A stretch of DNA of 64,000 nucleotides from Myxococcales bacterium (GCA_013298625.1 JAAFIF010000001.1:186001-250000); one strand, 5' to 3'. Shown: positions 1-13,086, counted from the first letter of the stretch. The notes: generated by a model from the sequence alone, not told the origin. A program made the numbers and translations.

Positions 1-1427
1 CTCTGCGCGGGTTGCGTTGGCTGCGCGGGTTGCGCTTGCTGTGCTGTCTGCGTGGGTTGCGTTGGCTGCGTTGGCTGCGTTGGCTGCGTTGACGGAGCGT
101 TCGCGCCCACGGTGGGACGAGAGCGCCCGGCACGCCCCGCGGCGACCGCGGCGGACGACGAAGCATCGGCGGCTTCGTTGCTCGCTTGCGAAGCGGCGTC
201 GGGCTCGGGCTCGGCGCGCTGCGCGATCACGACGTCGTCAGCGGCGATCACGGTTGGGCGCGGCGACACGTCGACGTTTGGACCCTTGTTGCGCTGGGCG
301 AATGCGATCGCGCCCCCTGCGCCGAGGGCCACGACCGCGAGGGCAATGAGCGCTCCGTAGCTGGCGTTGCGCTTGGCGGCGGCCGGCGCTGGCGTGGCAA
401 CCGGGGAAGCGCCCGTCGCGACGGGCCCGAGCTCGTACGCGTTGGACTGATGAAACTCGACGAGAGACGGCGACGAAGCCTTGAGCTTCGGGTCTCGAAG
501 GCCCATCTGCGTCTTGCGACGGCTGACCGCGCCTTCGGGGGGGCGAACGTCGCCGGTCTTTCGGACGATTCCGCACGCGTGCGCCATGGCGTTGGCAAAC
601 GCGGCCATGTCCGGGTAGCGCCGCGCAGGATCGACGTCGATCGCCCGCTGAACGACGTCGACCACGTTTTTGGGAAGCCACGGGGCGCGCGTGCCGAGGG
701 CCGTCGTTCGTCCGGTCGCCGTCGCGACGAGGACGGCCGCGCCTTCGAGGTCTCCCGTCGGAAGCGCCCCCGAGAGGCACTCGTAGAACACCACGCCCAT
801 CGAGTAGATGTCCGCGGCCGCGCCCACGCCGGTGCCCTGCGCTTGCTCGGGGGACATGTACTCGGGCGTCCCGAGCACGAAGCCCGTCTGCGTGAGTGCA
901 GTAGAGTCCTTGTCGAGCGTCTTGGCGATGCCGAAGTCGAGGAGCTTGGGGACGATCTTACCGCCAGAATCCCTAGTGATATAGATGTTGTCCGGCTTGA
1001 GATCCCGGTGGATCACCCCGCGCGCGTGCGAGAACGCGAGCGCGTCCATCACCGGCAAGAGCACGTCCGCCGCTTCGACGACGCCGAGCAGGCCGAGCTC
1101 AGCGAGCCGATCGCCGAGCGACTGGCCGTCGAGAAACTCGAGGACGAGGTAGACCGTTCCGTCGTCGTCTTGCCCGAGGTCGTACACCTCGACGATGTTC
1201 GGGTGCGCCAGGTCGCGCATCATGTTGGCCTCGCGGATGAACCGCGAGACGACGTCCGCCCGCTCGGCGTACTCGTAGTTGAGCAGCTTGATGGCGACGG
1301 GGCGGCCCGAGTCGAGCGCTTCACCCTTGAAGACGACGCCCATGCCGCCGCGTCCGAGGATGGCCTCGACACGAAAGCGCCCCGCCAGGACGGCGCCGAT
1401 GCGCTCTTCATGTTTCAGGATCGGCAA
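1..1427 (-). CDS. Transmembrane Ser/Thr protein kinase (3' end beyond window)
   Basis: Eukaryote-type (Hanks) kinase. The N-terminal domain has the glycine loop GRGGMG, the ATP-binding lysine in VAIKLL, the catalytic loop HRDLKPDN, the metal-binding DFG and the GTPEYMSPEQA activation segment. It is followed by a Pro/Ala linker, one hydrophobic segment (about 20 residues, near base 320-370) and an outside tail that becomes a Pro-Thr-Gln repeat at the left edge, where the gene runs out of the window without a stop. I place the start at a TTG (base 1427) because GGAGGAA sits six bases upstream; the frame is open further upstream but has no better signal. Diverges from the AgmX-like gene. Kinase identity is certain; its substrate is unknown. 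Confidence 0.93.
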   Translation of the reverse strand, partial: MPILKHEERIGAVLAGRFRVEAILGRGGMGVVFKGEALDSGRPVAIKLLNYEYAERADVVSRFIREANMMRDLAHPNIVEVYDLGQDDDGTVYLVLEFLDGQSLGDRLAELGLLGVVEAADVLLPVMDALAFSHARGVIHRDLKPDNIYITRDSGGKIVPKLLDFGIAKTLDKDSTALTQTGFVLGTPEYMSPEQAQGTGVGAAADIYSMGVVFYECLSGALPTGDLEGAAVLVATATGRTTALGTRAPWLPKNVVDVVQRAIDVDPARRYPDMAAFANAMAHACGIVRKTGDVRPPEGAVSRRKTQMGLRDPKLKASSPSLVEFHQSNAYELGPVATGASPVATPAPAAAKRNASYGALIALAVVALGAGGAIAFAQRNKGPNVDVSPRPTVIAADDVVIAQRAEPEPDAASQASNEAADASSSAAVAAGRAGRSRPTVGANAPSTQPTQPTQPTQPTQTAQQAQPAQPTQPAQ

Positions 1428-1598
1428 GGCTTCCTCCGCATCTGTGCCGGGACGCCGACGAAACTCGAAAAGTCCCGCGCTGCGCTGAAAATCACGGTAT
1501 CGGCCGCTGTGTAGTGGGTCAAGTTCACGAGCCAGTCGTCCCGTCGAACGTCTGGGCGAGCGGGGCCTTGGGGACTGTGTTCGAAAAAAAATCTCGCC

Positions 1599-1612
1599 CG
1601 TTGGAACCAACG
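1599..1612. promoter_or_regulatory. Inverted repeat in divergent intergenic region
   Basis: Seen: CGTTGG-AA-CCAACG, six-base arms with a two-base spacer, in the 367-bp gap (1428-1794) between the divergent kinase and AgmX-like genes. An A8 run lies just to the left (about 1584-1591). The position and symmetry fit an operator, but no cognate regulator is encoded nearby. Apart from this I see nothing gene-like in the gap. Confidence 0.3.
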
Positions 1613-1794
1613 CTCCCGGGCCCTGTCTCTACCCCCGAACCGAGCGCGACCGATGAGCGCGCACCGAGCGGGGCCCAGCATTCTGGGCCGCTGGGTGCGC
1701 AGCAGCTCGAACGAGCGACTCGATCTCGACCTCTCGTCCCCTTTCGCTACAGGGGCGTTCGTGCCCTCACGCACGCGCCTCAGGAGATTGCGCC

Positions 1795-3318
1795 ATGACC
1801 AAGCACATCGCCGACGCCGCCTCTTCTTCGACCTCGATCGACCGCGAGGAGCTCTTTCAGCTCGTGAAGCGCTCGGACATGAACACCGCCGAGGTCGAGA
1901 ACACCGAGCGCGCCGTGATCGAGCTCTCGGTCCTGTGGCAGACGAGCATCCTGCGCGTGGCGCACCTCGAGGCGACCAAGGGCTTCGCGGTCTCTTCGCA
2001 GGGCGAAGACAGCGACGAGCGCATGGTCCTCGACGAGTCGATGCTGCCGGCCAACAGCGGCGAGCTCGCGATCGTCCAGCGCGCCTCGGGCGCTTCGTTC
2101 GTGATCGCCGCTGGAGCGCAGGGCGAGATCGAGCTCGACGGACAGAAGCTCTCGATCGAGCAGGCGATGGAGAAGGGCTTCGCGAAGCGCTGCGCGGACG
2201 GATCGATCGAAGTGGCGCTGGCCGCGGGCGTTCGCTGCAAGATGACGCTCGGCGGGCTGACCTTCTCGGCTCGCTCGGTGGCGGCGGCGCGCAAGGTGGC
2301 CGGCCGAAGCCGTCGCGATCCCGCGATCATCGCGTCGATGCTGGGCGCGTTCGCGATGATCGGCTCGCTGGTGGGCGCTGGATACATCACCAGCGAGCAG
2401 TCGGGCTCGCTGGTGAGCGACTCGAACGAGGACCGCCTCGCGGACATCGCCGCGATGGTCAACCGCGCTCGCGACCGCGCTCCCGAAGAGCAGCCCCAGC
2501 CCCAGACGCAGACCGCGGAGTCTGCGCAGGGCGCAGCGGCGCGCGGTGACGAAGGCCAGTCGGGTCGCCGCGACTCGACGGCGCGCAACCGTCGGCTCGC
2601 GGTGCAAGAGCGCAACGTCGCGCCGCAGCTCGCTCGTCCGCAGGACGCCCGTCAGCAAGTGCTCTCGCGCGGCATCTTCGCGGCGCTCGGCGGACCGCAG
2701 GCGATGCAAGCGGGCAGCTCGGGCCCGGTGAGCCCCTTCGGCGGAATGATCTCTTCGGGCCACGACAGCGCCGACGCGTGGGGCAACCACGCGGGAGACT
2801 CGATCGGCGACGCGTTTGGCTTCAACGGCCTGGGCCGGCTCGGAACGGGCTTCGGCCAGGGCGGCAACGGCGAAGGAACGGTTTGCACAGGAGACTGCGG
2901 CCTGAGCACGATGGGCGTCGGCGGCAGCCCCAACGGGTCGCGCTACGGCGAGACCGCGGCGCAGCGGCTGACGACGCGCACGACGCGCGGGCCGGTGATG
3001 CGTCCGCAGGTTCCGGACGTCTCTGGGCAGTACAGCCGCGAGCTCGTCCGCCGCGTGGTGCTCCGCAACCTCGCTCAGGTCACGCGCTGCCACGAGCAGG
3101 GCTTGCAGCAGAACTCGGACCTCGCGGGTCGCGTGGTGGTGAGCTTCGTGATCAGCCCCGAGGGCTCGGTGATGAGCTCGTCGGTTCGCGAGAACAGCAC
3201 GCCCGTCCCCTCGGTCGGCACGTGCATCGCCAGCGCCGTTCGCACCTGGCAGTTCACCGCTCCGCAGGGCGCGGCGATCACCGTGCACTACCCCTTCATG
3301 CTCGAGCGCGCGATGTGA
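1795..3318 (+). CDS. AgmX/PglI C-terminal (TonB-like) domain protein
   Basis: 507 residues. A soluble N-terminal region (1-175) with a beta-rich stretch around 50-160 that may be an FHA-like or sensory domain, one membrane segment at about 177-197, a long Gln/Arg/Gly-rich periplasmic linker, and a C-terminal domain (about 414-505) with the pattern VVxRNLAQVTRCHE, GRVVVSFVISPEG and a final VRTWQF. This C-terminal pattern is that of the AgmX/PglI family, a TonB-C-like fold found in myxobacterial motility and envelope proteins. The start is the ATG preceded by AGGAGA eight bases upstream. It probably spans the periplasm and couples to an outer-membrane partner; no ExbB/ExbD genes are in the window. 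Family assignment is firm, role is inferred. Confidence 0.85.
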   Translation: MTKHIADAASSSTSIDREELFQLVKRSDMNTAEVENTERAVIELSVLWQTSILRVAHLEATKGFAVSSQGEDSDERMVLDESMLPANSGELAIVQRASGASFVIAAGAQGEIELDGQKLSIEQAMEKGFAKRCADGSIEVALAAGVRCKMTLGGLTFSARSVAAARKVAGRSRRDPAIIASMLGAFAMIGSLVGAGYITSEQSGSLVSDSNEDRLADIAAMVNRARDRAPEEQPQPQTQTAESAQGAAARGDEGQSGRRDSTARNRRLAVQERNVAPQLARPQDARQQVLSRGIFAALGGPQAMQAGSSGPVSPFGGMISSGHDSADAWGNHAGDSIGDAFGFNGLGRLGTGFGQGGNGEGTVCTGDCGLSTMGVGGSPNGSRYGETAAQRLTTRTTRGPVMRPQVPDVSGQYSRELVRRVVLRNLAQVTRCHEQGLQQNSDLAGRVVVSFVISPEGSVMSSSVRENSTPVPSVGTCIASAVRTWQFTAPQGAAITVHYPFMLERAM

Positions 3319-3480
3319 AGGGTGCGCGACGGGGGGGCCTCGACCACGCCGCGGGCGTCGAAGAGACAGAGCGGTTACCGTCACGGCGAGCGTCGCGCAA
3401 TGGTGCGCAGCGAGCGCCGTTCGCTCGATCTCGTCGACGCCCGTGGCGCGGCCGGGGCAACGACACCGAGCCTGCGCGGC

Positions 3481-3891
3481 TCAGCCGAAGACAGACAGGT
3501 TGTTCTTGAGCATCAGCGCCTGGACGTACGGCTGCAGGTGCTGATCGGGGATCTGGTAGTACTGCGACAGCTGGATGAGCATCTGCTGCTCTTGGGGAGC
3601 GAGAAAGCCGTCGCCCATCGCCATGTCCGCCACGTTGAGGATCAGGCAGAGCTTCTGCTGCGGCGAGAGCAGCTGCGCGCTCTGCTGCAAGAACGTCGCG
3701 AACGGCGTGCGACGCACGTAGTTGAGCCCCTGCTCGAGCACGTGATCGTCGGGGATCACCTTGAAGATGTCGCCCTTCTCGTTGGCGTCGAGGTGCCCGT
3801 CCGCAGCGCTCACGTAGATCATCGCCGCCGCGAGGGCGACCTTCGGCGTGAGGTTGATCTGCGTGCCCATGAAACCGTCGAACAGACCCAT
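3481..3891 (-). CDS. TerB-like (tellurite resistance TerB family) protein
   Basis: 136 residues, helical, cytoplasmic. The pattern KVALAAAMIYVSAADGHLDANEKGDI followed by a second AMGDGFLAPQEQ segment is the twin acidic-helix arrangement of TerB/DjlA-like domains (an Asp-rich loop after a long helix, then a repeat). The start ATG at 3891 is preceded by GGAGGA ten bases upstream; the frame is open far upstream but that part is only an antisense shadow of the protease gene. Convergent with the AgmX-like gene and divergent from the protease. TerB-like domains may bind metal; function here is unknown. Confidence 0.75.
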   Translation of the reverse strand: MGLFDGFMGTQINLTPKVALAAAMIYVSAADGHLDANEKGDIFKVIPDDHVLEQGLNYVRRTPFATFLQQSAQLLSPQQKLCLILNVADMAMGDGFLAPQEQQMLIQLSQYYQIPDQHLQPYVQALMLKNNLSVFG

Positions 3892-4047
3892 CGTGAACCA
3901 TTCCTCCAGCGAGCGACGAACCCTCGGACCACGCCTCGCGTGTCCAGCGTGAGGCGCAGTCTCAACAGCCCAGCGGCTCAACGTCAAGCGATCGACCAAA
4001 GACAGAACACCGCGCGCCAGAGTGATACCGTCACGGCACCCACAGCC

Positions 4048-5202
4048 ATGACGACCGAGAGCATCGCGTCGACTGAGACGCTCAATCACGAGAGCAAGAC
4101 CCGCTCGATGATCAAGTCCCGCACGGGGCAGATCGTGTTGATCCAGGACTCCAAGGGGCTCGGGACGGGCCTCGTCGTCGGCGACGACGGCTGGATCCTG
4201 ACGAACAAGCACGTCGCCCCCAGCGTGGGGCCCTTTCGAGTGATCTTGGCCAATGGACAAAACGTCCATGGCGTCGGCGTGCATCAGAGCGCGCACCACG
4301 ACCTCGCGATCGTGAAGGTCGCGGTGAAGACCCCCGATTGGTTCGACACCAACGAGCACGTCGCCGACGAGTACACGGTTGGCGAAGAGGTCTTCGCCCT
4401 CGGCCACCCGCGCGGCTGTCGCTTCTCGGTCTCGCGCGGGATCATCTCGAACCCGCACCGAGAGTTCGAGAAAGAGTACTTCGTGCAGACCGACGTCGCG
4501 ATCAACCCCGGAAACTCCGGCGGACCGCTGGTCAACGCGCTCGGACAGCTCATCGGAATCGTCACGATGACGCTCTCGTGGTCGCAGGGGTTGGGTTTTT
4601 GTGTTCCGGGTGACACCGCGGCGGACTACGTGCGGTACGTGCGCAGGCTCGTCCGGCAAAACGTCGTGAAGATCCCGGACGTCTTGCTGGCCAACGCGCA
4701 AGAGGCAGAGCGCCCCGCGCACGAGGTCGTCCGCGGCGCCATCGACGTCCTCGCCGAAGCCGGCAAGATCGCGATCGAAGAAGAGAAGCCCGAAGAGGGC
4801 TGGGCCAAGCTCAAGCGCAAAAACGCCGAGATCGAAGTGAAGGTCGAAAACGACACGCTCCGCGTCTGGGGCCGCGTCGCCAAGCTCGGCCCCTCTGAGC
4901 GCAGCAACGCCAGGCTGCTCTTTCAACTGTTGCAGAAGAACAACAGCGAGCTCGGCGGCCCGTGCTTTCACGTCGACGGCGACGACGACCTGCGCATCGG
5001 GCTCGTGCGCCCGACGACCGGCCTCGACGCGCTGCAGGCGTTCTGGGTCATCGACCAGGTCTCTCACCTCGTCGAGGACTGGAGCGCGAAGGTCACCAAG
5101 ATGGCCTTCGGCGACGCGGCCACGGTGAGCACATCGGGCGCAGAAAACCCAGGCTATCCGCTGATTCAACTGCCGGGATTGCCGGGCGAAGAGAAGAAGT
5201 AG
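4048..5202 (+). CDS. HtrA/DegP-like serine endoprotease (S1C), no PDZ seen
   Basis: 384 residues. Trypsin-fold protease with the triad visible as TNKHVA (His), HDLAIVKV (Asp) and NPGNSGGP (Ser), in the order and spacing of S1C proteases. There is no signal peptide or membrane segment, so it is predicted cytoplasmic, and the C-terminal third (after about 200) does not look like a PDZ domain but like an alpha/beta region of unknown type. The start is placed at ATG 4048; no strong ribosome site precedes it, and a second ATG about 60 bases downstream is possible. The stop lies three bases from the convergent phosphoesterase gene. Confidence 0.85.
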   Translation: MTTESIASTETLNHESKTRSMIKSRTGQIVLIQDSKGLGTGLVVGDDGWILTNKHVAPSVGPFRVILANGQNVHGVGVHQSAHHDLAIVKVAVKTPDWFDTNEHVADEYTVGEEVFALGHPRGCRFSVSRGIISNPHREFEKEYFVQTDVAINPGNSGGPLVNALGQLIGIVTMTLSWSQGLGFCVPGDTAADYVRYVRRLVRQNVVKIPDVLLANAQEAERPAHEVVRGAIDVLAEAGKIAIEEEKPEEGWAKLKRKNAEIEVKVENDTLRVWGRVAKLGPSERSNARLLFQLLQKNNSELGGPCFHVDGDDDLRIGLVRPTTGLDALQAFWVIDQVSHLVEDWSAKVTKMAFGDAATVSTSGAENPGYPLIQLPGLPGEEKK

Positions 5203-5205
5203 CGC

Positions 5206-6600
5206 TCACGCCGTCGCCCACTGCGCGGGCCGTTCGATCGTCGGACGCTCGGCGCTCGCGGGCGTGATCACCGCGCCGTCGAAGCGATAGAGCCCTCCCT
5301 CGACGTGCTGCGATCCGTCGGTGCGCAGCCACACAAACGGCTGCGAGCTCTGCACCGCGTGCGTGCACGCGATGTCGAGGTACATCGGCGCCCACGAGCC
5401 GCAGTTGCCGAAGAAGACCCCGCGCTCCCAGTGGCCCTCGGGGATGTGCGTGTGCCCGAAGACCACCGCGCGGCAATCGTAGATGCGCGCGATCGAGCGC
5501 TGCGCCGCGCGAACGGCGCGGTAGTTCTCAGCGAGCTCGCCGTCCGGGAGCACGAAGCGAAACACCGCCGAGAGCACCGCCGCGCACGACAGCGCGACCC
5601 AGCCCGCCGTGCGATCGAGCGCGAACACCGCCAGCGCGATCAAGAACACCAGCGCTTGCGCGAAGCGGTCGAGGCAGAGCAAGCGCGCCGCGCGACGCAA
5701 GGCCGCGGGCTGCTCGAGGTAAGCGTGCTCGACGAGCTGCGGGACCGACGCGCCGCTCTCGTGCGAGGCGCGCACGAGGCTGACCGCTTCGCGCGCGGCG
5801 GTCTTGCGCTCGGTGTCGCGCAGCAAGCGCACTGCGACTTGTAGCGTTCCGAACAGCCAGCGCGCGGCGAGCGAGCGCGGCGTGAAGAGGTAGTAGCGGA
5901 CCCAGTGCGCGAAGTAGCCGCCGAGCGAGAGCAGAAAGCTCTCGTCGACGTTGGGGTTGAAGTACCCGAGCCGCCCGATGAGATAGCGCATCGTGAGCGA
6001 GCCGAGGGTCTGCTGGATCTCGGGCCTCCGCGTCGCCACGGGCCACAGCGGGTGCGGGACGCTCGTGTACGCGTCGTACTGCTGCCCGTGCTCGACGTGG
6101 ATGCCGTCGCGCGTGCGATGAAACCAGCCCTTGTGCGCGACCCGCTCCATGCAGTCGCGCACCGTGGCTTCGTCGAGCGATGCGCGGCGAAGGGCGCGCT
6201 CGATGCGCTCGCGCAGGGCGAGGCGCACGGACGTGAGGACCATGGGGAGGTCGTGGTTTCCTGCGACGAAGACGACAGAGTGACCGCGGGCGAGGACCGC
6301 GGCGAGCCCGTCGAGAAAGGGCTCGTGATCGTCGAGGATCGAGTGCATTCGCTGCACGGCGGTGCGCTCGTCGCGCGGCGGGCTCTCGTCGCCGTCGGGC
6401 CGCGCGATGTCGAAGTCGAAGACATCACCGTTGAGCACGAGCTCGAGCGAGCCGTCGTCGCACTGCGCGACGAGCCGCTCGAAGAGCGCGACGAGCCCGC
6501 GGTCAGGAAAGTACCGGCGCTGCCGATACCGCATCCAGAGCCCGTCTCCGTCGACCGCCTCCCAAAGATGCAGGTCGGACACCACCACCGTGTGCTTCAT
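5206..6600 (-). CDS. Calcineurin-like metallophosphoesterase with two membrane segments
   Basis: 464 residues. The N-terminal metal-binding motifs SDLHLW, NGDVFDF and AGNHD, with the late FGHTH motif, mark a dinuclear metallophosphoesterase. Between the GNHD and GHTH parts there is a long helical insert and a hydrophobic hairpin (about 325-365) that should hold it at the membrane. The start ATG at 6600 follows GAGG eight bases upstream. It lies downstream of a second membrane phosphoesterase on the same strand, separated by the hairpin-rich gap. Substrate not predictable: lipid-linked phosphates (LpxH/UshA-like) are possible. Confidence 0.82.
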   Translation of the reverse strand: MKHTVVVSDLHLWEAVDGDGLWMRYRQRRYFPDRGLVALFERLVAQCDDGSLELVLNGDVFDFDIARPDGDESPPRDERTAVQRMHSILDDHEPFLDGLAAVLARGHSVVFVAGNHDLPMVLTSVRLALRERIERALRRASLDEATVRDCMERVAHKGWFHRTRDGIHVEHGQQYDAYTSVPHPLWPVATRRPEIQQTLGSLTMRYLIGRLGYFNPNVDESFLLSLGGYFAHWVRYYLFTPRSLAARWLFGTLQVAVRLLRDTERKTAAREAVSLVRASHESGASVPQLVEHAYLEQPAALRRAARLLCLDRFAQALVFLIALAVFALDRTAGWVALSCAAVLSAVFRFVLPDGELAENYRAVRAAQRSIARIYDCRAVVFGHTHIPEGHWERGVFFGNCGSWAPMYLDIACTHAVQSSQPFVWLRTDGSQHVEGGLYRFDGAVITPASAERPTIERPAQWATA

Positions 6601-6719
6601 CGACGCACCTCGCTGGAGCCTCACTCTGCGCGCCCAGCATGACGGCGGCGCGAGATGGGTGTGCCGATTGCGCAACGACCGACGTGGTGGGCTACGCGCG
6701 CCATCAACCGTGGCGTCCG

Positions 6720-6741
6720 GCGCGCCGACTTGACGGCGCGC
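6720..6741. repeat. 22-bp hairpin repeat, copy 1
   Basis: Seen: GCGCGCCG-ACTTGA-CGGCGCGC, a perfect eight-base stem with a six-base loop. An identical 22-base copy occurs 235 bases away at 6955-6976. It lies in a gene-free stretch between two same-strand phosphoesterase genes. Probably a mobile or amplified palindrome of the REP type, or an RNA stem. Confidence 0.75.
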
Positions 6742-6761
6742 TAGGGCTCCCAGTGACCTCC

Positions 6762-6783
6762 GCGCGCCATCGAGATGGCGCGC
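6762..6783. repeat. Intergenic hairpin (GCGCGCCAT stem)
   Basis: Seen: nine-base perfect stem GCGCGCCAT / ATGGCGCGC with loop CGAG. The arm shares GCGCGCC with the 22-bp repeats on either side, so it may be a diverged relative of them. Confidence 0.65.
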
Positions 6784-6807
6784 TTGCGCGTGGCACAGCC
6801 AACGAGC

Positions 6808-6827
6808 GCCCAGGCAAGAGCCTGGGC
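6808..6827. repeat. Intergenic hairpin (GCCCAGGC stem)
   Basis: Seen: GCCCAGGC-AAGA-GCCTGGGC, a perfect eight-base stem. A weaker hairpin, GCGCT-TCTT-AGCGC, follows at 6861-6874. There is no T-run after either, so they are not classical terminators. Confidence 0.6.
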
Positions 6828-6909
6828 TCAGGCAACCGAGGTTCTCCCGCTAACACACCAGCGCTTCTTAGCGCGCTCGCCCCACGCGCGCTCATGCTCA
6901 CCTGCCTCA

Positions 6910-6930
6910 GCTCGGGCCTCGTGCCCGAGC
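6910..6930. repeat. Intergenic hairpin (GCTCGGGC stem)
   Basis: Seen: GCTCGGGC-CTCGT-GCCCGAGC, a perfect eight-base stem with a five-base loop, within the same gene-free stretch. Confidence 0.6.
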
Positions 6931-6954
6931 GCTTGTCGGCCGCGCCGCACGCAA

Positions 6955-6976
6955 GCGCGCCGACTTGACGGCGCGC
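6955..6976. repeat. 22-bp hairpin repeat, copy 2
   Basis: Identical over 22 bases to 6720-6741 (same stem and same ACTTGA loop), immediately before the stop end of the downstream membrane phosphoesterase gene. The two copies bracket the hairpin array. The rest of 6601-6996 holds no convincing open reading frame. Confidence 0.75.
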
Positions 6977-6996
6977 GGATCATCGCGGCGCGCTCT

Positions 6997-8166
6997 CTAC
7001 CCGCGCACGAGCTCGATCTTGGTGATCTCCGCGGGGGCGGCGAGGCGCATCGGGGGGCCCCAATAGCCGGTTCCGCGTGAGACGTAGAGCTTCGTCTGAC
7101 CGTGGTCGTAGAGGCCCGCGACGTAGGGCTGCTGCAGCTTCACCAAGAACATAAACGGCGCGATTTGCCCGCCGTGCGTGTGGCCCGAGAGCATCACGTC
7201 CGGCGCGTACGGCTCGGCCTTCACCACTTGCTTGGGCTGGTGCGCGAGCAGCACGAGCACTTTGTTCGGGTCTCGACCGGCGAGGGCGCGCTCGTAGTCC
7301 GCGCCGTGGCCGGGGCCGAACTGATGGGCTGTGTGATCGTCGACGCCAGCGAGCTCGAAGCCGTCTTCGCCGCGGATCTGCACGCGCTCGTTGCGCAGCG
7401 GACGCACGCCCAGCGTGCGCAAGAACGCGAGCCACTCATCGGCGCCCGAGTAGTACTCGTGGTTGCCGGTCACGAAGAAGACCCCGTCGCGCGCGCGAAG
7501 CTCGCTCAACGGACGAACGTGCTCTCCGAGTTGAGCGACGCTGCCGTCGACGAGATCGCCGGTGATCACGACCATGTCGGGGTGCTCGGCGTTGACGCTC
7601 GCGACGATCCCCTGAAGAAATGCACGGTCCAGCGTCGGTCCGATGTGCACGTCCGTGAGCTGAACGATCTTGTACCCCGAGAGGTGCGCGGGGAGCTTCG
7701 CGAGCGCGATGCGCACGGGTTTGACCCCGGTGCCCTTCATCACGCTCCACACGGACGAGAGCGACAGAGCGCCGCCCGTGAGCGCGACGAGCGCCGCGGT
7801 GGCGCGGGAGAGCGCGAGGCGCCGCGCGGGATCTGCCAGCGAATCGCCTGACAGAACCGTGATCACCTTGCGCGCGAGGTCTCCGCCTGCGGTCGAGACG
7901 AAGAGCAAGAACATCGTCCCCATCCACACGAAGGCCGTCCACGCGAGCGGCTTGACCGCCGCCCTCGGCAGCGTGCGAAACAGCAGCATCACCGCGGGGA
8001 TCAAGAGCGCCAACACCACGATGAGCGTCGTGGCGATCGCGCGATACGGCTGAGGAATCGCCGGGTCCCGCACGAGGCGAGCCCAGAGGTAGTAGTGCAC
8101 AGAGGCCGTGATCGAGACCATCACGGTGAGCATCACGACGATGCGAAGCGGGGACATGGCGTGCAT
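6997..8166 (-). CDS. Membrane calcineurin-like phosphoesterase (YaeI type)
   Basis: 389 residues. The N-terminal 160 residues hold about four hydrophobic segments. They are followed by a soluble phosphoesterase domain with TDVHIG, TGDLVDG, TGNHEYY, a LAHQP step and SGHTHGGQ, then SRGTGYWGPP near the end. This order and the TM-then-catalytic layout match the YaeI/YkuE class, which acts at the membrane and in some members cleaves lipid A precursors. The start is placed at ATG 8166; an in-frame ATG three codons on (8157) is equally possible, as neither has a clear ribosome site. Divergent from glgP. Confidence 0.85.
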   Translation of the reverse strand: MHAMSPLRIVVMLTVMVSITASVHYYLWARLVRDPAIPQPYRAIATTLIVVLALLIPAVMLLFRTLPRAAVKPLAWTAFVWMGTMFLLFVSTAGGDLARKVITVLSGDSLADPARRLALSRATAALVALTGGALSLSSVWSVMKGTGVKPVRIALAKLPAHLSGYKIVQLTDVHIGPTLDRAFLQGIVASVNAEHPDMVVITGDLVDGSVAQLGEHVRPLSELRARDGVFFVTGNHEYYSGADEWLAFLRTLGVRPLRNERVQIRGEDGFELAGVDDHTAHQFGPGHGADYERALAGRDPNKVLVLLAHQPKQVVKAEPYAPDVMLSGHTHGGQIAPFMFLVKLQQPYVAGLYDHGQTKLYVSRGTGYWGPPMRLAAPAEITKIELVRG

Positions 8167-8274
8167 GTGACTCTGCACCGAGCGCGTGCCGCAGTGCGTT
8201 GCGCGGGTCGTAAGAAGTGTGAAGCGTCCCCCTTGTGCGGGCGGGCTGTTTTCGCCGACGCTCCGCGCACAACG

Positions 8275-10758
<2,484 letters not shown>

Positions 10759-10766
10759 CGCTCAGC

Positions 10767-12575
<1,809 letters not shown>

Positions 12576-12621
12576 CGCGCCGCGGAGTGTATCGCGGCCG
12601 AGGACGAAGGGACGCCGAGCT

Positions 12622-13086
12622 TCAGAGCTGCTGCGCGAGGTAGAGCCCCTCGCCGATCTTCTTGGCGAGGTCGAGCTGGGTCTCGAGCCAATCGACGTGG
12701 CCTTCGGTGGCGACGAGGATGGACTCGAGCAGCGTGGCGCTGGCGTGGTCGCCGGCCTTGCGGGCGGTCTCGATGCCGCCGTTGAGCCGCGAGGCGTGCG
12801 CGAGCTCGAGGACGAGGTCGGCTTCGAGCTGCGCGATCGGCGAGTCTTTTTGCACGGGATCCGCGAGCAAGCGCCCGTCCGGCGCGGCGCCGAGGTAGAG
12901 CAAGCGATCGGCGCACTGGCGGGCGTGCTCGAACTCGCCCTTCGACTCAGCTTCGAGCTTGGTCGCGAGCTTGATGAACCCCGCGTTGCGCGCGTGCGCG
13001 CCGCCGAGGAGGTATTGGTTCGAGGCGGTGAGCTCTGCGCGCATGACCTCGACGAGGACTGCGACGACTTCGGGGCGACCCTTCAT
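12622..13086 (-). CDS. bfr: Bacterioferritin-like protein with altered ligand residues
   Basis: 154 residues, collinear with bacterioferritin from the MKG start to the WLETQLDL end. Compared with known E. coli Bfr numbering, iron ligands E18, E51, H54, E94 and H130 are kept, but E127 is Thr (ATEGH instead of the usual DEEGH), and the haem ligand Met52 is Phe (GEFEH). So neither haem binding nor a standard ferroxidase site is expected; it may pair with another subunit or be a ferritin-fold relative. Sixteen bases separate it from the upstream phosphoesterase gene, and 46 from the acetate kinase fusion, so the three may be co-transcribed. Confidence 0.85.
   Translation of the reverse strand: MKGRPEVVAVLVEVMRAELTASNQYLLGGAHARNAGFIKLATKLEAESKGEFEHARQCADRLLYLGAAPDGRLLADPVQKDSPIAQLEADLVLELAHASRLNGGIETARKAGDHASATLLESILVATEGHVDWLETQLDLAKKIGEGLYLAQQL

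Noticed and set aside
3-110. Short tandem repeat as a possible CRISPR or satellite
   Set aside because: The DNA repeat is the coding sequence of a Pro-Thr-Gln tail of the kinase; unit is short and without spacers.
6601-6996. Small protein gene in the hairpin region
   Set aside because: No frame has a start with ribosome site and a coding-like composition; the stretch is filled by palindromes.
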